DNA from: Staphylococcus equorum
Lineage (GTDB): Bacteria > Bacillota > Bacilli > Staphylococcales > Staphylococcaceae
Length of the DNA: 64,000 bases
Assembly (NCBI RefSeq): GCF_029531845.1
Contig: NZ_JAMBPV010000001.1
Span: forward strand, 310,001 to 374,000
Direction: 5' to 3'
In this document: piece after piece, positions 52,195 to 62,876 of the stretch
Layout of the letters: each line of letters opens with the position of its first letter
Position numbering within the stretch: position 1 is the first letter of the stretch
The notes under the pieces: generated by a model
The model's database searches: none
What the model saw: the letters and a program-made list of their open reading frames with translations, nothing else
Told to the model about the DNA's origin: nothing
Translations under genes and position numbers: made by a program

Positions 52195-52484
52195 AGTAAA
52201 GCCTCCTACGTATCTTTTGTACCCATTACATATACTAATCTTGAAAAAAAGTAATATCAATTGATAACATATTTTTAAATTAAATTTATTAGTTTAAAAT
52301 ATAACTTTTCAAGTATGATAAATTTTAAATTCATGTTATGTACAGTTATTTATTTTGGAAATAGCAAATAGTTACAAATTTATGAATGTTGAATGTGAAT
52401 TTTCTGTGAAATAAGTTTCAGTTAATTGTAAGTAATTAAAGTTCGTATAATAATGTATATGTATAATAAATTAGGAGGGCCTAT

Positions 52485-53630
52485 ATGTTAACTCAAGAAG
52501 AGATACAAACAATTAAAGAAACAGTGCCATTACTAAAAGATAAAGGACAAACGATTACATCAATTTTTTATAAGAGACTCTTTGAACAACACCCAGAATT
52601 AAAAAATGTATTTAATCAAACAAACCAAAAAAGAGGCTTACAATCTTCAGCACTTGCAATGGCTGTATTAGCAGCAGCTGAGAATATCCAAGATTTATCA
52701 CCAATCGTTCCAGCGATTATGCCTGTTGTCTACAAACATTGTGCATTACAAGTCAAACCCGAACATTACCCAATTGTTGGTGAAAATTTAATATGGGCTA
52801 TTGAAGAAGTGACTGGTCTTGAAGACGAAGATCCAATTATTCAAACATGGATTAAAGCTTATGGAGAAATTGCTGATGCGTTTATCGGTTTAGAAAAAGA
52901 AGTTTACAGTAACATGGCTTGGGATGGCTTCAAACCATTTGAGGTTATTGAAATCACTGAAGAAACTGAGATTATTAAAGCCTTTACAATTAAATCAGAG
53001 GATATTGATTTAAGCCAATTTGTTCCAGGACAATATATTACTGTAGATATTACGAGTGAAAAACTACCTTACCAAGCTAAGAGACACTACTCTATCGTTG
53101 ATGGTGGGAAAGACTTCTTAACATTTGGAGTTAGAAAAGATGTTACTGAAGAGCATGAAGGTGAAGTATCAACAATACTACATGATGAAGTGTCAGTTGG
53201 GGATACATTAAGCTTATCTGCACCAGTAGGTGGTTTTGCTTTAGCGAATAAAGAAAACAAACAATTATTCTTAGGCTCAGGTGTGGGTGTTACACCGCTT
53301 GTTTCTATGTATAAAGAAGCAGTTGACGCAGGTTTAGAATCAACATTCATACAATCAACATCTAATGCGCAAAACGTTGCTTTTGAAAACAAATTAAACG
53401 ATATTTCTAATCAGTCTTCACTTGCTCGTTTTGACACACATTTCCGTGATCAAGACGGCTTTATCGAAGTAGCACAACTACAGCAATATGTTGATAATGA
53501 GACAGAAATTTACGTTTGTGGTGGTGGTTCATTCTTAAAAGCAATGATTTCTGAATTACAAACAATCGGTATACCAATGGATAATGTTCATTTCGAAACA
53601 TTTATTCCAAGACTTAGCTTTTCAGCATAA
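52485..53630 (+). CDS. hmp: Flavohemoglobin, nitric oxide dioxygenase
   Basis: A 381-residue flavohemoglobin. The globin domain (1-140) has the proximal-His stretch VYKHCALQVKPEHYP and the distal region TSIFYKRLFEQHPELKNVF. The FAD domain (about 155-255) has RHYSIVDG, and the NAD domain has FLGSGVGVTPLVSMY and YVCGGGSFLKAM. It converts NO to nitrate with NADH and oxygen. The ATG follows TAGGAGGG. It is monocistronic with its own terminator. Confidence 0.94.
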   Translation: MLTQEEIQTIKETVPLLKDKGQTITSIFYKRLFEQHPELKNVFNQTNQKRGLQSSALAMAVLAAAENIQDLSPIVPAIMPVVYKHCALQVKPEHYPIVGENLIWAIEEVTGLEDEDPIIQTWIKAYGEIADAFIGLEKEVYSNMAWDGFKPFEVIEITEETEIIKAFTIKSEDIDLSQFVPGQYITVDITSEKLPYQAKRHYSIVDGGKDFLTFGVRKDVTEEHEGEVSTILHDEVSVGDTLSLSAPVGGFALANKENKQLFLGSGVGVTPLVSMYKEAVDAGLESTFIQSTSNAQNVAFENKLNDISNQSSLARFDTHFRDQDGFIEVAQLQQYVDNETEIYVCGGGSFLKAMISELQTIGIPMDNVHFETFIPRLSFSA

Positions 53631-53662
53631 TTATTAGATTAAAGTGAATTTATTTATGAAGT

Positions 53663-53698
53663 AGCGCCAATGACATTTAATTGTTATTGGCGCTTTTG
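53663..53698 (+). terminator. Terminator of hmp
   Basis: AGCGCCAATGACA pairs with TGTTATTGGCGCT (one G-U, one mismatch) and is followed by TTTT. Confidence 0.8.
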
Positions 53699-53871
53699 TT
53701 ATTTGGTTTAAAAATTAATTATAGTCTTATAATAATTAAAATATAAAAAATATTTTTAAAAATAAGAAATGTTGATATAACGTGCGCTACAACGTTGTTA
53801 ATGAAAATTACATTATGATAATTATTATTTAAAAATAATTATCAAAAACATTTTAAAGACGCTATGTAAAG

Positions 53872-53890
53872 CGCTTACATATAGTGAAAT
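53872..53890. promoter_or_regulatory. Near-palindrome upstream of the cys operon
   Basis: ATGTAAAGCGCTTACAT (about 53874-53890) is an almost perfect palindrome and on the minus strand resembles a cre (TGTAAGCGCTTT). It lies about 40 bases before the cysH promoter. Whether CcpA or another regulator uses it is open. Confidence 0.4.
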
Positions 53891-53929
53891 TATACTGTCT
53901 TCAATGAGAATTATTGTTTAAAAGCACAC

Positions 53930-53985
53930 TTGACATAAAAAATTACAATGGGTAAAGTATGTATCATAATTATTTTCGAATAATT
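53930..53985 (+). promoter_or_regulatory. Promoter and operator of the cys operon
   Basis: TTGACA (53930-53935), a 17-base spacer and TAAAGT (53953-53958) form a good promoter. Immediately downstream AATTATTTTCGAATAATT (53968-53985) is a perfect 7-bp inverted repeat around TTCG, placed where a repressor would block initiation. CymR, which represses sulfur genes in staphylococci and Bacillus, is the obvious candidate, but I have not matched its consensus. Confidence 0.65.
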
Positions 53986-54050
53986 CTAAAGACTGAAAAT
54001 TATATGAATTTTAAACATAGAACATTAAAGAAAAGGGGATGAACCCGTTA

Positions 54051-54779
54051 ATGTCAGAAGAAAAAATAACATATGAGCACTTTAAATCGGGCGCTTTTAA
54101 TTCAATAGATATTTCAGATGAAACAAAAGGCGCACGACAGGTTATCGAATGGGCGTATGAAACATATGGTGATTCAATTGTTTATGCTTGTAGTTTTGGT
54201 GCGGAAGGCATGATTTTAATTGATTTAATCTATAGTGTTAAAAAAAATGCTGAAATCGTATTTTTAGATACGGATCTCCATTTCCAACAAACATATGATT
54301 TAATTGATAGAGTGAAATCTCGTTATCCAGAACTGAATATCAAGCTTAAAAAGCCAGAATTAACGCTAGATGAACAGGCAGAGCAATTCAGTTCAGCACT
54401 TTGGAAGAATGATCCTAATCAGTGTTGTTATATACGTAAAATTAAACCACTGGAAGAAGTGTTATCAGGTGCTACAGCTTGGGTTTCAGGATTGCGTAGA
54501 GAACAATCACCAAGTCGTCAATTTACAAATTATGTGAACAAAGACGAAAGATTCAAATCAGTGAAAGTGTGTCCACTTATTCATTGGACGTGGGATGATG
54601 TATGGCACTATATTAAAAAACATGATTTACATTATAACGAACTACATGATTTTAATTTTCCGAGTATTGGATGTATACCGTGTACATCAGCTGTTTCAAC
54701 TTCTGGAGATTCAAGAGAAGGTAGATGGAGTAATTCTAACAAAACAGAATGTGGTCTTCATACGAGTGAAAAATCATAA
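54051..54779 (+). CDS. cysH: APS/PAPS reductase
   Basis: A 242-residue assimilatory reductase that makes sulfite from activated sulfate with thioredoxin. It shows the P-loop-like SFGAEGMILIDLIY, and LDTDLHFQQTYDLI. Cys125-Cys126 (NQCCYIRKIKP) and Cys208-x-x-Cys211 (GCIPCT) are the four 4Fe-4S ligands of APS-type reductases. The C-terminal KTECGLH carries the catalytic Cys234. The four-Cys form can use APS directly, as B. subtilis CysH does besides PAPS, although this operon also encodes the APS kinase. I prefer the ATG at 54051; the ATG at 54039 abuts the AAAGGGG site. It is first gene of the cys operon. Confidence 0.93.
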   Translation: MSEEKITYEHFKSGAFNSIDISDETKGARQVIEWAYETYGDSIVYACSFGAEGMILIDLIYSVKKNAEIVFLDTDLHFQQTYDLIDRVKSRYPELNIKLKKPELTLDEQAEQFSSALWKNDPNQCCYIRKIKPLEEVLSGATAWVSGLRREQSPSRQFTNYVNKDERFKSVKVCPLIHWTWDDVWHYIKKHDLHYNELHDFNFPSIGCIPCTSAVSTSGDSREGRWSNSNKTECGLHTSEKS

Positions 54780-54970
54780 TTCAGATCAAGATTCTTTTTT
54801 TTACTCCTAATTCTTAGTATACACATCGGATATCTAAAGAATGGAATAACTATTTATTCCATGAATATATTATACATAATATATAGAGCGTTTTTTAAGG
54901 TGTTCGATAGGGTTGAAAAGGTTAATTGACCATTTTACAAAAGGTATAAAAACTAAAATGAGGTGAACTT

Positions 54971-56797
54971 GTGGTGAATTTATCTGTATCAAATAGTCCA
55001 TTTAATGAGAATCAAGCAGACCAACTCAATCAGATCGTTAGCATTTTAACTACAGAGCAAAAAGTTTGGTTGAGTGGTTATCTATCAGCATATCAAAACA
55101 CTTTAGTCAGTGATGCTGAAGCTCCACAGCAAATAGCAGAATATGTATTAAATAGTGAGTCAGAAGCCAGTGTTGATAGAACTATTACAGTTCTTTATGG
55201 CTCAGAAACTGGCAATGCACAAAGTTTGGCAGAAATTTTTTCAGATCGATTAGTAGAACATAAATATACTGTGAAATTAAATGCAATGGACGAGTTTAAA
55301 CCCAAAGAATTGAAAAAAGCAGAAGATTTATTTGTGATTTCAGCAACACATGGTGAGGGCAATCCGCCAGATAATGCACTTACGTTTCATGAGTTTTTAC
55401 ATGGTAGAAAAGCTCCAAAATTAGAAGGCTTACGGTATTCTGTACTCGCACTTGGTGATGAATCCTATGAATTCTTTTGCCAAACAGGTAAAGATTTTGA
55501 TGCTAGATTGTCAGAATTAGGCGGCGAGCGTTTAACAGAAAGACAAGATTGTGATTTGGATTTTGATGATCAAGCAGAAGCATGGATGAATGAAAACATT
55601 GAAAGACTTAACCAATCATCAAGTCAAAAGGAAACAGTGATACTGACAGAAACAGTACAGGCTACAAAAGAAAAGCACTACTCTAAGTCGAATCCGTATG
55701 AAGCAGAAGTCTTAGAAAACATTAACTTAAACGGCCGAGGTTCTAACAAAGAAGTGAGACATATTGAATTTTCACTAGATGACTATGGTGAAACATATGA
55801 GCCAGGCGATTGTTTAGTCGTAGTACCACAAAACAACCCTAATCTCGTGACATTGCTTATTGAAACTTTAGGTTGGGATGCTCAAGATGAGATTACTATT
55901 AATTCGAATGGTGACACGCTTACGCTCGAGTACGCATTACGAAACCATTTTGAAATTACTAAATTAACAAAGAACTTAGTGTTAAAAGCAGCAGCACTAT
56001 TTGAAAATACTCAGCTAACCGAGCAAGTGGAAGATACGGCATGGATACAAAGTTACATAGAAGGCAGAGACATAATCGATTTATTAAAAGATTTTCCGCC
56101 AAGTCAATTTGATCCTCAGTCATTACATCAATTGTTAAGAAAGTTACCACCGCGAGAATATTCTATCGCAAGTAGTTACCAAGCAAATCCAGATGAAGTG
56201 CATATTACAGTCGGGGCCGTAAGATATGAGGCGCACGAACGTGAACGTGACGGTGTTTGTTCCGTACAATTAGCCGAACGCTTACAACCCGGAGACAGTA
56301 TACCGATTTATTTGAAGAAGAATCCTAATTTTAAATTTCCATTTAGCGAAGAAACACCCATCATAATGATCGGTCCAGGGACGGGAGTTGCACCATTTAG
56401 ATCATATCTTCAAGAACGAGAGGAACTTGGGTTAACTGGAAATACATGGTTGTTTTTCGGAGAACAGTACTTTACTACAGATTTTTTATATCAAACGGAG
56501 TGGCAAACTTGGTTAAAAGACGATGTATTAAGCAAGTTAGATGTGGCATTTTCTCGTGATACAGAAGAAAAAGTTTATGTGCAACATCGTATTGCTGAAC
56601 AAAGCGCAACATTTTACGAATGGATAATGAATGGCGCTGCATTATATATATGTGGTGATGAAAAACAAATGGCTAAAGATGTGCATGAAACGATTCGCTA
56701 CGTATTAGAACAAGAAGGTGGCATGTCTGAAACGGATGCCGAAGCTTATCTTACGCAAATGAAAAAAGAAAAACGTTATCAAAGAGATGTTTATTAA
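54971..56797 (+). CDS. cysJ: Sulfite reductase flavoprotein subunit
   Basis: A 608-residue NADPH-dependent diflavin reductase that delivers electrons to CysI. After an N-terminal extension (about 1-65) comes the FMN domain ([35 protein letters not shown]). The FAD domain has [13 protein letters not shown] and [11 protein letters not shown], and the NADPH domain has [18 protein letters not shown] and ends with RYQRDVY. It starts at GTG 54971 or 54974 after GAGGTGA. It is paired with cysI, 20 bases downstream. A shorter paralogue lies at 39556. Confidence 0.95.
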   Translation: MVNLSVSNSPFNENQADQLNQIVSILTTEQKVWLSGYLSAYQNTLVSDAEAPQQIAEYVLNSESEASVDRTITVLYGSETGNAQSLAEIFSDRLVEHKYTVKLNAMDEFKPKELKKAEDLFVISATHGEGNPPDNALTFHEFLHGRKAPKLEGLRYSVLALGDESYEFFCQTGKDFDARLSELGGERLTERQDCDLDFDDQAEAWMNENIERLNQSSSQKETVILTETVQATKEKHYSKSNPYEAEVLENINLNGRGSNKEVRHIEFSLDDYGETYEPGDCLVVVPQNNPNLVTLLIETLGWDAQDEITINSNGDTLTLEYALRNHFEITKLTKNLVLKAAALFENTQLTEQVEDTAWIQSYIEGRDIIDLLKDFPPSQFDPQSLHQLLRKLPPREYSIASSYQANPDEVHITVGAVRYEAHERERDGVCSVQLAERLQPGDSIPIYLKKNPNFKFPFSEETPIIMIGPGTGVAPFRSYLQEREELGLTGNTWLFFGEQYFTTDFLYQTEWQTWLKDDVLSKLDVAFSRDTEEKVYVQHRIAEQSATFYEWIMNGAALYICGDEKQMAKDVHETIRYVLEQEGGMSETDAEAYLTQMKKEKRYQRDVY

Positions 56798-56817
56798 AAG
56801 AGAGGCAGGGGTTATAT

Positions 56818-58527
56818 ATGGCTGAAACGAATGTAAGTTTTTCTGACAAACTCGATGAATTAGAACGTATCAAAGAGAACAGTAATTATCTTCGTGGCAC
56901 GATTGTTGAAGGTTTAGCAGATAGAATTACTGGTTCAATTACTGAAGATGATACAAAACTTTTAAAGTTTCATGGCAGTTATATGCAAGATGACCGAGAT
57001 ATTAGAGATGAACGTCGTAAGCAAAAATTAGAACCAGCATACAGTTTCATGATTAGAGTACGTGCGCCAGGTGGTGCGTCAACTGCTGAGCAATGGATTG
57101 CGATGGATGATATTGCGAATACTTATGCCAATGGAACAATCAAACTTACGACAAGACAAGCATTTCAATTTCATGGCATTTTAAAGAAAAATTTAAAAAA
57201 ATCTATGCAAAGTATAAATCAGGCATTACTAGATTCTTTAGCAGCTTGTGGTGACGTGAATCGTAACGTGATGTGTAATCCGAACCCGTATCAATCTCAT
57301 GTACATAGTGAAATAAATCAAATAGCGAATGACATCAGTCGACATTTATCGCCTAAGACTCAGGCTTATCATGAAATTTGGTTAGATGGTGAGAAAGTAT
57401 TAGATACGAGTGATGCGGAACCTGAGCCAATATACGGTAAAACGTATCTTCCACGTAAATTCAAGATTGGTATCGCAGTACCACCTTCAAATGATATCGA
57501 TGTTTACTCACAAGATGTTGGTTTAATTGCCATTATAGAACAAGACGAACTCGTCGGTTTCAATGTAACGATTGGTGGTGGTATGGGAATGAAGCATGGC
57601 AACACTGCTACCTATCCTCAAGTAGGTCGTCTGATTGGCTATTTCCCTAAAGCAGAGGTCGTGGACGTTTGTGAAACAATATTAACGATTCAACGGGACT
57701 ATGGTAATCGTGAAGACCGTACGAATGCACGTTTTAAATATACAGTAGATCGTAAAGGCGTAGAGTGGGTTAAAAATGAATTGAACGAACGTCTTGGGTG
57801 GCAATTAGAAAGTGAGCGACCATACCATTTTGACCATAATGGAGATCGTTATGGTTGGACAGAAGGCAGCGGTAAATGGCACTTCACGCTATTTATACAA
57901 AACGGACGTGTCAAAGATACGGATGACTATAAATTAAAGACTGCGTTAAGAGAAATTGCCCAAATTCATAAAGGTGATTTTAGACTAACCCCTAACCAAA
58001 ATTTAGTTATTGCGCATGTCTCTGACAGTGAAAAGCCCAAAATAGAAAAAATCATCTCAGAATATAGTCTAACAGATGGCGAACATTATACAGGATTAAG
58101 ACGAAATTCTATGGCGTGTGTTGCTTTCCCAACCTGTGGTTTAGCGATGGCTGAGTCCGAACGTTATTTACCATCACTTATTGGAAAAATCGAAGAATTA
58201 TTAGATGAAGCAGGTTTAAACGAAGAAGAAATTACGATTCGAATGACGGGTTGCCCTAACGGTTGTGCCAGACCTGCATTAGCAGAAATTGCATTTATAG
58301 GTAAGGGACCAGGAAAATACAATATGTACTTGGGTGGCGGCTTTACAGGAGATCGATTAAATAAAATTTTCAAAGAAAATATAGCAGAAGCTGAGATTTT
58401 AGAAAGCTTAAGACCGATATTAATCCAATATGCTAAAGAAAGAACCGAGGGTGAACATTTTGGTGACTTCGTCATACGTGCAGGCATCGTAGCTGAAGTT
58501 AAAGATGGTCAAGCATTCCATAGTTAA
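56818..58527 (+). CDS. cysI: Sulfite reductase hemoprotein subunit
   Basis: A 569-residue siroheme and 4Fe-4S enzyme that reduces sulfite to sulfide with six electrons. The cluster/siroheme cysteines are all present in the classical C-x5-C and C-x3-C arrangement: Cys434 and Cys440 (CVAFPTC), Cys479 and Cys483 ([10 protein letters not shown]). [11 protein letters not shown] and [13 protein letters not shown] are the usual ferredoxin-like repeat blocks, and [11 protein letters not shown] lies in the anion-binding region. It follows cysJ and precedes three siroheme-synthesis genes. Confidence 0.96.
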   Translation: MAETNVSFSDKLDELERIKENSNYLRGTIVEGLADRITGSITEDDTKLLKFHGSYMQDDRDIRDERRKQKLEPAYSFMIRVRAPGGASTAEQWIAMDDIANTYANGTIKLTTRQAFQFHGILKKNLKKSMQSINQALLDSLAACGDVNRNVMCNPNPYQSHVHSEINQIANDISRHLSPKTQAYHEIWLDGEKVLDTSDAEPEPIYGKTYLPRKFKIGIAVPPSNDIDVYSQDVGLIAIIEQDELVGFNVTIGGGMGMKHGNTATYPQVGRLIGYFPKAEVVDVCETILTIQRDYGNREDRTNARFKYTVDRKGVEWVKNELNERLGWQLESERPYHFDHNGDRYGWTEGSGKWHFTLFIQNGRVKDTDDYKLKTALREIAQIHKGDFRLTPNQNLVIAHVSDSEKPKIEKIISEYSLTDGEHYTGLRRNSMACVAFPTCGLAMAESERYLPSLIGKIEELLDEAGLNEEEITIRMTGCPNGCARPALAEIAFIGKGPGKYNMYLGGGFTGDRLNKIFKENIAEAEILESLRPILIQYAKERTEGEHFGDFVIRAGIVAEVKDGQAFHS

Positions 58528-58550
58528 TAATTTGAGAAGGTGGTGGCAAG

Positions 58551-59324
58551 ATGGGCAAAGTATTTTTAGTAGGAGCGGGTCCAGGAGACCCTGATTTAAT
58601 CACAGTAAAGGGATTAAAAGCAATTCAACAAGCGGACATTATATTATATGACCGACTAGTAAACAAAAAATTATTAAGTCATGCATCGTCTACAGCAAAG
58701 TTTATGTATTGTGGCAAAGACCCTAATCGTCATTCTTTACCACAAGAAGATACGAATAAGTTATTAGTGAATTTTGCGAAAAAAGGTCAAACCATTACAA
58801 GGTTAAAAGGTGGAGATCCTTTTATTTTTGGAAGAGGTGGAGAAGAAGCAGAAATTTTAGCGGCGCATCAAATTCCGTTTGAAATTGTGCCAGGGATTAC
58901 ATCAGGTATTGCAGCACCTGCATATGCTGGCATCCCTGTTACGCATCGAGATTATAGTTCATCTGTTGCCTTTGTCACAGGTGTGATTAATAAGAATATA
59001 GATAAAGATTCCTATTGGAAACATCTTGCACTCGGACCGGAAACGCTGTGCATTTATATGGGCGTCAAAAAATTGCCGGAAATTAGTGAACTATTGATTA
59101 AACATGGACGTCCTAATGATACGCCAGTTGCATTGGTTCAACTTGGTACATCTGAGAATCAAAAGACAGTGGTTGGTAACTTGATGAACATTGTTGAAGT
59201 TGCAAAAGATATTGAAAACCCAGCAATGGTTATCGTAGGTGAAGTGGTCAAATTAAGAGAACGTATCAGTTGGTTTGAAGCAGTACAATCACAAGCGCCA
59301 CTTGCAAATTTAACATATCAATAG
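58551..59324 (+). CDS. sumT: Uroporphyrinogen-III C-methyltransferase (siroheme step 1)
   Basis: A 257-residue SAM-dependent methyltransferase of the CobA/CysG-A type, converting uroporphyrinogen III to precorrin-2. Signatures are VGAGPGDPDLITVKG, ADIILYDRLV, RLKGGDPFIFGRGGEEAE and VPGITSGIAAPAYAGIPVTH. It corresponds to B. subtilis YlnD. AGAAGGTGG lies upstream. It is placed in the operon between CysI, which needs siroheme, and the chelatase gene. Confidence 0.94.
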   Translation: MGKVFLVGAGPGDPDLITVKGLKAIQQADIILYDRLVNKKLLSHASSTAKFMYCGKDPNRHSLPQEDTNKLLVNFAKKGQTITRLKGGDPFIFGRGGEEAEILAAHQIPFEIVPGITSGIAAPAYAGIPVTHRDYSSSVAFVTGVINKNIDKDSYWKHLALGPETLCIYMGVKKLPEISELLIKHGRPNDTPVALVQLGTSENQKTVVGNLMNIVEVAKDIENPAMVIVGEVVKLRERISWFEAVQSQAPLANLTYQ

Positions 59325-59337
59325 AGGAGGTCTTAGT

Positions 59338-60078
59338 ATGCGAGGTGTCTTATATGTCAGCCATGGCAGTAGGGTAGATGAAGCTGTTACAGAAGCCGCG
59401 GACTTTATTGAATTAGTTAAAAAGCAAATCGATGTGTCTTTACAAGAAACATGTTTTTTAGAATTAACAGAGCCCAATTTGTCACAAGGTTTTCAACGGT
59501 TAGTCAATAAAGGAGCAACTGAAATTTCTGTGATACCAGTACTTTTATTAAGTGCAGGTCATTATTTCAAAGATATACCGAAAGAAATTCAACAAAATCA
59601 GGAAAAATATCCACATGTCAAAGTTTCTTATGGAAAACCATTAGGGGTTCAACAACGGTTATCTGGAATATTACAACAAAGAATTGAAGAAACACATATG
59701 ACACCAAGTATAGATGCGAAAGTATTGATTGTAGGTAGAGGAAGTTATAATCCACAAACACAAAAAGACCTTTCAACAATCAAAACACAGTTACAAGATA
59801 CAAATAACGAGTTAGATATCGAAGTATGTTATTTGGCTGCGTGTGGACCTTCATTTGAAGAAGCACTTCAAGATGCAGTCAACAAAGGGCATTCACAAAT
59901 ATTTGTTGTTCCATATTTATGGTTTACAGGTATTTTAGAACGTCATATTGCAACAACTATAGACGGCTATAGTGTAGAGAATGACATTGTACTGTGTGCC
60001 CGTCTTGGCAACCATAATCAATTACAAACAGCACTGAAAGAACGTGTAGAAGAAACATTTGAAACTGTAAATCAGTAA
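59338..60078 (+). CDS. sirB: Sirohydrochlorin ferrochelatase, CbiX/SirB type
   Basis: A 246-residue chelatase with two CbiX-like halves. The first opens MRGVLYVSHGSRVDEAV, carrying the conserved SHGSR histidine, and has VIPVLLLSAGHYFKDIP, the second metal-site His. The second half repeats the pattern with VLIVGRGSYNP and FVVPYLWFTGILERHI. It inserts iron into sirohydrochlorin. It corresponds to B. subtilis YlnE. It starts 13 bases after sumT with GAGGAGG. Confidence 0.9.
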   Translation: MRGVLYVSHGSRVDEAVTEAADFIELVKKQIDVSLQETCFLELTEPNLSQGFQRLVNKGATEISVIPVLLLSAGHYFKDIPKEIQQNQEKYPHVKVSYGKPLGVQQRLSGILQQRIEETHMTPSIDAKVLIVGRGSYNPQTQKDLSTIKTQLQDTNNELDIEVCYLAACGPSFEEALQDAVNKGHSQIFVVPYLWFTGILERHIATTIDGYSVENDIVLCARLGNHNQLQTALKERVEETFETVNQ

Positions 60079-60114
60079 CAGTCTTAATTATTCAAGATAG
60101 TAAGGAGTGACATG

Positions 60115-60726
60115 ATGTCATTGATTCCACTCATGATTGATATTACAAATAAGAAAGTCTTTGTAATTGGCGGCGGTAAAGTTGCTGAACGAAGAGTGAC
60201 TACTTTAGTGAATTATGCCAAGGATATTCATATTATCAGTCCGACTATTAGCGAAAATTTGAAAGATATGTTTCAACGTTCGGTAATAAAATGGAGTGAA
60301 AAATCATTTGAGGTTAACGATATACAGCAAGCAGATTTAATTGTTGTGGCGACCAATGACGCATCTACAAACCAATATGTACTACAACATAAACCGAGTC
60401 ACGCAATGATAAATATGACTGGAGCGGCGACCGCAGGTGATGTGGTATTTCCGAGCATATTACAACGAGGCAAGCTGACACTAAGTATTTCTACAAACGG
60501 GGCAAGTCCAGCCCTTACAGCGGAAATACTCGCTGAATTTCAACAACGCTTTACTAGTCATTATGAAGCGTATGTGGATTTTCTATATGAATGTAGACAA
60601 CGCGTTAAACAGAGTGCGTTATCTTCATTAGAAAAGCAAAGGTTTTTAAAATCGATTTTAGCAGATAGTTATTTGGAAAAGGATAACCAAAAAGATGTGA
60701 TGAAATGGCTCGATTCACTGAACTAA
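60115..60726 (+). CDS. sirC: Precorrin-2 dehydrogenase (siroheme synthase, SirC/YlnF type)
   Basis: A 203-residue NAD-dependent dehydrogenase that makes sirohydrochlorin from precorrin-2. The N-terminal Rossmann fold reads VFVIGGGKVAERRVTTLVNY, then ADLIVVATNDASTNQYV. The C-terminal part contains FPSILQRGKLTLSISTNGAS, with PALTAEI typical of the CysG-B/Met8 family. Of two adjacent ATGs I chose 60115, seven bases after AAGGAG. It completes the three-gene siroheme set. Confidence 0.93.
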   Translation: MSLIPLMIDITNKKVFVIGGGKVAERRVTTLVNYAKDIHIISPTISENLKDMFQRSVIKWSEKSFEVNDIQQADLIVVATNDASTNQYVLQHKPSHAMINMTGAATAGDVVFPSILQRGKLTLSISTNGASPALTAEILAEFQQRFTSHYEAYVDFLYECRQRVKQSALSSLEKQRFLKSILADSYLEKDNQKDVMKWLDSLN

Positions 60727-60751
60727 ATACAATTCGGAAGGAGTATGACAC

Positions 60752-61657
60752 ATGTATAAGTTATTTATCTTTGCACTTGCAGGATTTCTCGCACAATTGA
60801 TAGATGGTTCTCTAGGTATGGGATTCGGTGCATCTTCTTCCTCAATATTATTAACTTTTGGTATAGCGCCAGCAATCGCCTCTGCAACAATTCATTTTGC
60901 TGAAGTTGCAACAACTGCTGCTTCTGGCACAGCACACTGGAAGTTTGAAAATGTACACAAGCCAACAATGATCAAATTAGCAATTCCAGGTGCAATTGCA
61001 GCATTTATTGGAGCGGCGTTTTTAAGTCATATACATAGTAATTTAATTAAGCCATTTATTGCTTTGTTTTTATTAACTATGGGTTTTTACATTTTATACC
61101 AATTTTTATTTAAAAAAGACAACCATATACAGAAAGATTCAAGTAAAATAAGTCGTTTTGCTATGATTCCACAAGGCGCATTTGCAGGTTTCCTCGATTC
61201 AGTTGGTGGTGGTGGCTGGGGTCCGGTCAATACGCCATTGTTATTAGCTCAAAAAAAGTTAGAGCCAAGATATGCAATTGGTACTGTGTCTGCAAGTGAA
61301 TTTTTTGTGGCGCTTTCAGCATCAATTAGCTTTATTATCTTTCTAGGTTGGAGTCAGATTAATTTAGGTTTAGTGGTTTCATTGAGTATTGGTGGCTTAA
61401 TTGCAGCACCTTTCGCAGCTTGGCTTGTTAAAATTTTACCGATGAATATCTTAGCAGTTTGTGTAAGTGGTTTAATTATCTTTACCAATAGTAGTTCTTT
61501 AATCAGCGTTTTTGACCCAGCACCAGTAGTATCCATAACAATTAAAGTATCACTTATTGTCATTTGGATTATTTTAATTACGTATGCATTATATCAAAAT
61601 AAAAAAATATCATTTTCAATTTCGAAAAATAAAGCAAACACGAATGAACTAGATTAA
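60752..61657 (+). CDS. TauE/SafE-family sulfite/sulfate membrane transporter
   Basis: A 301-residue membrane protein with about eight helices in two homologous halves. The first begins AGFLAQLIDGSLGMGFGASS, the conserved TauE DGxLGMGFG motif. The second begins AFAGFLDSVGGGGWGPVNTP, with the family's GGGWGP. TauE/SafE proteins carry organosulfonates, sulfite or sulfate. Placed just before sat in a sulfate-assimilation operon it is probably the sulfate importer or a sulfite safety valve; sequence alone does not decide. AAGGAG lies upstream of the ATG. Confidence 0.9.
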   Translation: MYKLFIFALAGFLAQLIDGSLGMGFGASSSSILLTFGIAPAIASATIHFAEVATTAASGTAHWKFENVHKPTMIKLAIPGAIAAFIGAAFLSHIHSNLIKPFIALFLLTMGFYILYQFLFKKDNHIQKDSSKISRFAMIPQGAFAGFLDSVGGGGWGPVNTPLLLAQKKLEPRYAIGTVSASEFFVALSASISFIIFLGWSQINLGLVVSLSIGGLIAAPFAAWLVKILPMNILAVCVSGLIIFTNSSSLISVFDPAPVVSITIKVSLIVIWIILITYALYQNKKISFSISKNKANTNELD

Positions 61658-61679
61658 AACATAAAGGGAGTGTATAAGC

Positions 61680-62858
61680 ATGACATTAACAACAGAAACG
61701 GTTACAAATACAATTGAAGCACATGGTGGGAAACTCATTAGTAGAGAAGCGGATGAATTACTAAAAAAGGAATTATTAGCTGAGTCGCAATCGCTATCTG
61801 CGATTACGCTAAATCCATGGAGTTTGTCAGATTTAGAGCTTATTGGTATTGGTGGATTCAGCCCCTTAACAGGATTTATGAATGAAGCAGATTATAAAAA
61901 TGTAGTAGAAGACTTACATTTAAGTAATGGCTTAGTGTGGAGTATTCCAATCACTTTACCTGTAACTGAAGATAAAGCGAAGCAACTAGACATAGGAACG
62001 CGTGTCGCATTATATGGTGAAGACGACCATTTATATGGCGTACTTGAATTAGAGGAAAAATATAAATACGACAAAGAGAAAGAAGCGCAATATGTATATG
62101 GTACTACGGACGTTGACCACCCGGGGGTAAAGAAAGTATATGAAAAAGGTGATGTTTATCTTGCTGGGCCAATCTATTTATTGGATCGACCAAAGCATGA
62201 TGAATTTGTAGATTATCATTTAGATCCCTCTGAAACAAGACAATTATTCAATGACTTGAAGTGGAAGACAGTAGTAGGATTCCAAACAAGAAATCCGGTA
62301 CATAGAGCACACGAGTACATACAAAAGGCAGCTTTAGAATCTGTTGATGGGCTACTATTGAATCCATTAGTTGGAGAGACAAAATCTGACGATATTCCTG
62401 CAGCTGTACGCATGAAGAGTTATGAAGTCATTCTTGATAATTATTACCCGGAAAATAAAGCACGCTTAGTCATTTACCCAGCGGCAATGCGCTATGCAGG
62501 TCCACGAGAAGCGATATTACATGCGACAGTCCGAAAAAATTATGGCTGCACCCATTTTATTGTTGGACGTGATCATGCTGGTGTAGGTGACTACTATGGT
62601 ACTTATGAAGCCCAAGAACTTATTTCTAAATATGAAGCAGAATTAGGAATACAAATTTTGAAATTCGAACACGCCTTTTACTGCAAAACTTGTGAAAACA
62701 TGGCAACAGCGAAAACATGTCCTCATGATGCTTCATCACATTTACACCTGAGCGGTACAAAAGTCCGTGAAAAGCTTAAAAATGGAGAATCATTACCTAA
62801 AGAATTTTCAAGACCAGAAGTAGCAGAAGTATTGATTAAAGGCCTACAAGAACAATAA
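61680..62858 (+). CDS. sat: Sulfate adenylyltransferase (ATP sulfurylase)
   Basis: A 392-residue homo-oligomeric ATP sulfurylase making APS from sulfate and [20 protein letters not shown] is the QxRNPxHxxH active-site motif, [15 protein letters not shown] is the second nucleotide motif, and [20 protein letters not shown] carries a small Cys cluster typical of bacterial Sat. [14 protein letters not shown] closes the catalytic domain. It is followed after 18 bases by cysC, so APS goes to CysH directly or through PAPS. Confidence 0.96.
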   Translation: MTLTTETVTNTIEAHGGKLISREADELLKKELLAESQSLSAITLNPWSLSDLELIGIGGFSPLTGFMNEADYKNVVEDLHLSNGLVWSIPITLPVTEDKAKQLDIGTRVALYGEDDHLYGVLELEEKYKYDKEKEAQYVYGTTDVDHPGVKKVYEKGDVYLAGPIYLLDRPKHDEFVDYHLDPSETRQLFNDLKWKTVVGFQTRNPVHRAHEYIQKAALESVDGLLLNPLVGETKSDDIPAAVRMKSYEVILDNYYPENKARLVIYPAAMRYAGPREAILHATVRKNYGCTHFIVGRDHAGVGDYYGTYEAQELISKYEAELGIQILKFEHAFYCKTCENMATAKTCPHDASSHLHLSGTKVREKLKNGESLPKEFSRPEVAEVLIKGLQEQ

Positions 62859-62876
62859 TTTAAAGGAGCGAAGTGA

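Noticed and set aside
52360-52460. Possible Rex- or NO-responsive site upstream of hmp (CTGTGAAATAAGTTTCAG)
   Set aside because: Only one half resembles TTGTGAA and the symmetry is poor, so I could not assign a regulator.
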